NCBI GenBank assembly: GCA_041738285.1
Contig: JBGSQB010000203.1
Span: 1-16,155, forward strand
DNA length: 16,155 nt
Direction: 5' to 3'
Source: SZUA-521 sp041738285
GTDB taxonomy: Bacteria > Pseudomonadota > Gammaproteobacteria > Pseudomonadales > Azotimanducaceae
Shown here: piece by piece, positions 13,711 through 16,155 of the stretch
Position numbering within the stretch: position 1 is the stretch's first letter
How the letters are laid out: every line of letters starts with the position of its first letter
The notes under the pieces: generated by a model
The model's database searches: none
What the model saw: only the letters and a program-made list of their open reading frames with translations
What the model was told of the DNA's origin: nothing
Translations under genes and position numbers: made by a program

Positions 13711-13748
13711 TTCCACTCCCCTGGCTGCGCGCGCCGGCGAAGGCGACC

Positions 13749-14888
13749 TCAAAGCAACACCAAGTTGTCTCGATGCATCAGCTCCGGTTCGTCCATGTAG
13801 CCGAGCCGGGCGCGGATGTCCTTGGTGGCGCAACCCAGAATGCGAGCCGTTTCCTCGCTCGAATAGTTGATCAAGCCCTTCGCTACAGGTCTGCCCTCGC
13901 CATCGAGGCATAACACGACATCGCCGCGCAGGAAGTTGCCCCGGGTACCCGTTACCCCGACCGGCAGCAGACTGCGGCCGGATTCGCGGACCACCCGCGC
14001 GGCGCCATCATCGAGCACGATCTCGCCTTTCGTCTTCAGCTGCCCGGCGATCCAGCGCTTGCGCGCCACCATCGGTTCGACATCCGGCACGAGCAATGAC
14101 CCAACCGCCTCACCGCGCTGAATCTTGAGCAGTACGTCGCCGACGCGCCCGTTGGCGATGACCGTGGATGCACACGAATGCGCCGCAACACGCGCCGCCC
14201 CGAGTTTGGTCGCCATCCCGCCGCGACCGAGTGTGCCGACGCCTGCACCCGCCATCACCGTGAATTGCTGATCGTTGGCGCGACCGAAGGTCACCAGCGC
14301 GGCATTTGGATTCTGTCTGGGATCGGACTCGAACAGACCCTGTTGATCGGTCAGCAGCACCAGTACTTCGGCCTCGATCAGATTGGTCACCATCGCCGCG
14401 AGGGTATCGTTGTCACCGAATCGGATCTCTTCGGTGGCGACGGTGTCGTTTTCATTGATGATCGGTACGACACCGTAGGCGAGCAATGTCTTCAATGTGG
14501 ACCGTGCATTCAGATAGCGGCGACGATTGGCAAGATCATCATGTGTCAAGAGCGCAAGCGCCGTGCGCAGCCCGAACTGGGCGAATGCCGTCTCGTAAGC
14601 CTCGATCAGTCCCATCTGGCCGACCGCAGCCGCCGCCTGTAGTTCGTGAATTGTCGTTGGCCTCGCCGCCAATCCAAGGCGCGAGACACCCTCGGCAACC
14701 GCGCCCGAGGTCACCAGCAGCACTTCGCAGCCAACCGCCTTCAATTGCGCGATCTGCTCGACCCATGTCGCGATTCCCGCGCGATCGAGGCCCTTACCGT
14801 CGCCCGTCAACAGGGCGCTGCCGAGTTTGACGACCCATCGACGCGCCGTGACGATGCCGCGACGGGCTTCGACTTCGCTGTCCATCAT
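13749..14888 (-). CDS. proB: Glutamate 5-kinase with C-terminal PUA domain
   Basis: 379 residues. It phosphorylates glutamate with ATP in the first step of proline synthesis. The amino-acid-kinase domain (about 15-265) shows VVKLGSALLT (19-28), LVTSGAVAEG (58-67), INENDTV (144-150), RFGDNDTLAA (156-165) and LLTDQQGLF (178-186), then GTLGRGGMATKL (218-229), where the family usually has a shorter GTGGM-TK form. The PUA domain covers about 275-379. The ATG at 14888 overlaps the obgE stop as ATGA, and another ATG follows at 14885. The enzyme is usually inhibited by proline. The partner genes proA and proC are not in the window. Confidence 0.97.
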   Translation of the reverse strand: MMDSEVEARRGIVTARRWVVKLGSALLTGDGKGLDRAGIATWVEQIAQLKAVGCEVLLVTSGAVAEGVSRLGLAARPTTIHELQAAAAVGQMGLIEAYETAFAQFGLRTALALLTHDDLANRRRYLNARSTLKTLLAYGVVPIINENDTVATEEIRFGDNDTLAAMVTNLIEAEVLVLLTDQQGLFESDPRQNPNAALVTFGRANDQQFTVMAGAGVGTLGRGGMATKLGAARVAAHSCASTVIANGRVGDVLLKIQRGEAVGSLLVPDVEPMVARKRWIAGQLKTKGEIVLDDGAARVVRESGRSLLPVGVTGTRGNFLRGDVVLCLDGEGRPVAKGLINYSSEETARILGCATKDIRARLGYMDEPELMHRDNLVLL

Positions 14889-16060
14889 TCCGCCCGATAG
14901 ATCACTTCGACATCATGATCGTCATCGCCCGCATCGGTCGAGCCCTTGCGCACAGGACGGCGGGCGAGTGAGTGCCGCAGCACGTCAGCGCCGATGTCAT
15001 CCGCCAACGCGGTTTCGGCCGCTGTCGCGTCCGCGTCCGTGGCGAGTTCCGATCGTCGCGACTCTATGAACGTCATCAGCGCCTGCGTGAGCACATCGAT
15101 GCCCTGTCCGCCGGCGGCAGAAATGCCGAATACAACGCGTTCGTCGTCCAACGAGTTCGCGAATGCACTCACGAACGCCTCGCGTGTGTCCTCGGGCAAC
15201 GTATCGATCTTGTTGAGCGCCACCCAGCACGGCCGTTGGCCGAGCGCCTCGCTGTAGCGCACCAGTTCGTGCTCGACGGTGCGCAGATTGTCGAGTGGAT
15301 TGCTGCCATCCAGAGGCATGCAGTCGACCACGTGCAGCAACACACGGCATCGCGCCAGATGCCGCAGGAATTGAGTGCCAAGGCCGGCGCCGTCGGCGGC
15401 ACCTTCGATGAGACCCGGAATGTCAGCCATGACGAAGCTGCGCTCTGTCCCCAGGCGCACGACGCCGAGGTTGGGCACGAGCGTCGTGAACGGGTAGTCG
15501 GCGATCTTCGGTCGTGAGGCAGAGACGCGTGCGATGAGCGTCGACTTGCCTGCATTGGGCATGCCGAGCAGCCCGACATCCGCAATCACTTTCAGCTGCA
15601 GCCGCAGCCGACGCACTTCGCCCGGGTAGCCCGGCGTGGTCTTGCGCGGTGCGCGATTGGTCGAAGACTTGAAGCGGGTGTTGCCCAGCCCGTGATGACC
15701 GCCACGGGCGACCACGAGTTCCTGATCGACGGCGGACAAATCACCCAGCGTCTCGAGCGTCTCTTCATCGACGATGGTGGTCCCAACCGGGACCCGTACC
15801 ACTTTGCTCGCGCCGCGCCGGCCGGTCATGTTGGCGCCGGCGCCGCGCTGCCCATGTTCCGCGCGATACAGGGGCTGGAAGCGGAAGTCGACCAGGGTAT
15901 TGAGGGCACCGTCGGCGATCAGAACCACATCGCCGCCATCGCCACCGTCACCACCGTCGGGACCGCCGAGGGGCACGAATTTCTCCCGTCGGAACGACAG
16001 ACAGCCGGCCCCGCCGTTACCGGCTTCGACCTGGATGCTGGCTTCGTCTACGAATTGCAT
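14885..16060 (-). CDS. obgE: Obg-family GTPase (ObgE/CgtA)
   Basis: 391 residues. It is a GTPase acting in large-subunit ribosome maturation and the stringent response. The glycine-rich Obg fold (1-158) includes GAGCLSFRREKFVPLGGPDGG (17-37) and GGDGGDGG repeats. The GTPase domain has G1 GMPNAGKST (166-174), switch I YPFTTLVPNLG (189-199), G3 DIPG (213-216) in ADIPGLIEGA, G4 NKID (283-286) and G5 SAA (314-316). The acidic tail ending GDDDHDVEVIYRAE is the variable C-terminal extension common in gammaproteobacterial Obg. No strong Shine-Dalgarno precedes the ATG at 16060. In most relatives rplU and rpmA lie directly upstream; they would be just outside this window. Confidence 0.98.
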   Translation of the reverse strand: MQFVDEASIQVEAGNGGAGCLSFRREKFVPLGGPDGGDGGDGGDVVLIADGALNTLVDFRFQPLYRAEHGQRGAGANMTGRRGASKVVRVPVGTTIVDEETLETLGDLSAVDQELVVARGGHHGLGNTRFKSSTNRAPRKTTPGYPGEVRRLRLQLKVIADVGLLGMPNAGKSTLIARVSASRPKIADYPFTTLVPNLGVVRLGTERSFVMADIPGLIEGAADGAGLGTQFLRHLARCRVLLHVVDCMPLDGSNPLDNLRTVEHELVRYSEALGQRPCWVALNKIDTLPEDTREAFVSAFANSLDDERVVFGISAAGGQGIDVLTQALMTFIESRRSELATDADATAAETALADDIGADVLRHSLARRPVRKGSTDAGDDDHDVEVIYRAE

Positions 16061-16107
16061 GGCGAGAACTCAGACGCCGAATTGTGTCGCAACAGTCCCG
16101 GCGAGGA

Positions 16108-16135
16108 TTGTGGGAGCGGGCGTGCCCGCGCACAA
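16108..16135 (+). repeat. REP-like palindrome upstream of obgE
   Basis: GGAG foot and hairpin GCGGGC-GT-GCCCGC (16116-16129), enclosed by an outer TTGTG/CACAA pairing (16108-16112 with 16131-16135). It is the same type of element as the one at 7-30 but reads on the plus strand. It lies 47 bases upstream of the obgE ATG, so probably in the gap after a preceding gene. No RAYT transposase, the enzyme associated with REP spread, is in the window. Confidence 0.75.
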
Positions 16136-16155
16136 GCACCCGGAGCTTGCTGTAC

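Noticed and set aside
13711..13748. A bidirectional intrinsic terminator between rpsT and proB
   Set aside because: Only a short CGCCGGCG palindrome is present, with no T run on either side.
1..16155. Mobile island or defence system
   Set aside because: No transposase, integrase, tRNA, restriction or toxin gene was seen. Every gene is a core housekeeping or pilus gene.

Overview
The window is about 16 kb of GC-rich, densely coded bacterial chromosome. Gene content and order point to a gammaproteobacterium of the Pseudomonas/Xanthomonas/Nevskiales type. The block obgE-proB-rpsT-murJ-ribF-lspA-fkpB followed by type IV pilus minor-pilin genes matches a neighbourhood I know from Pseudomonas aeruginosa (obg-proB-rpsT-murJ-ribF-ileS-lspA-fkpB-ispH next to pilE/pilY2/pilY1/pilX/pilW/pilV/fimU/fimT). 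I cannot name the genus from the sequence. All genes except rpsT read on the minus strand, so the biological order runs from high to low coordinates.

Housekeeping half (about 9895-16060): obgE (ribosome-assembly GTPase) overlaps proB (glutamate 5-kinase) by four bases. rpsT (ribosomal protein S20, TTG start) reads alone on the plus strand, convergent with proB and divergent from murJ (lipid II flippase). Then come ribF (FMN/FAD synthesis), lspA (signal peptidase II) and fkpB (FKBP-type prolyl isomerase), joined by ATGA stop/start overlaps. ileS and ispH, which sit between ribF and lspA and after fkpB in the familiar layout, are both absent here.

Pilus half (40-9792): pilE, a FimT/FimU (GspH-like) minor pilin, pilV, pilW, pilX, a very large pilY1 and a small secreted PilY2-like protein lie in one direction with short or negative gaps from fimT onward. 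Together they should form the priming/tip complex of a type IV pilus: minor pilins cleaved by a prepilin peptidase (not in this window) and a PilY1 adhesin at the tip.

The most unusual object is PilY1 (2028 residues). The usual von Willebrand A and beta-propeller parts are preceded by about 720 residues of seven Ig/cadherin-like domains, with no lysine from residue 75 to 817, ending in a proline linker. It also carries two acidic calcium-type loops and an RGD. Other points worth a look are a perfect dyad just upstream of the pilE ribosome site, REP-like palindromes near both ends of the window, and the rearranged gene order. I saw no transposase, tRNA, rRNA or CRISPR array. The longest non-coding stretch is 167 bases.
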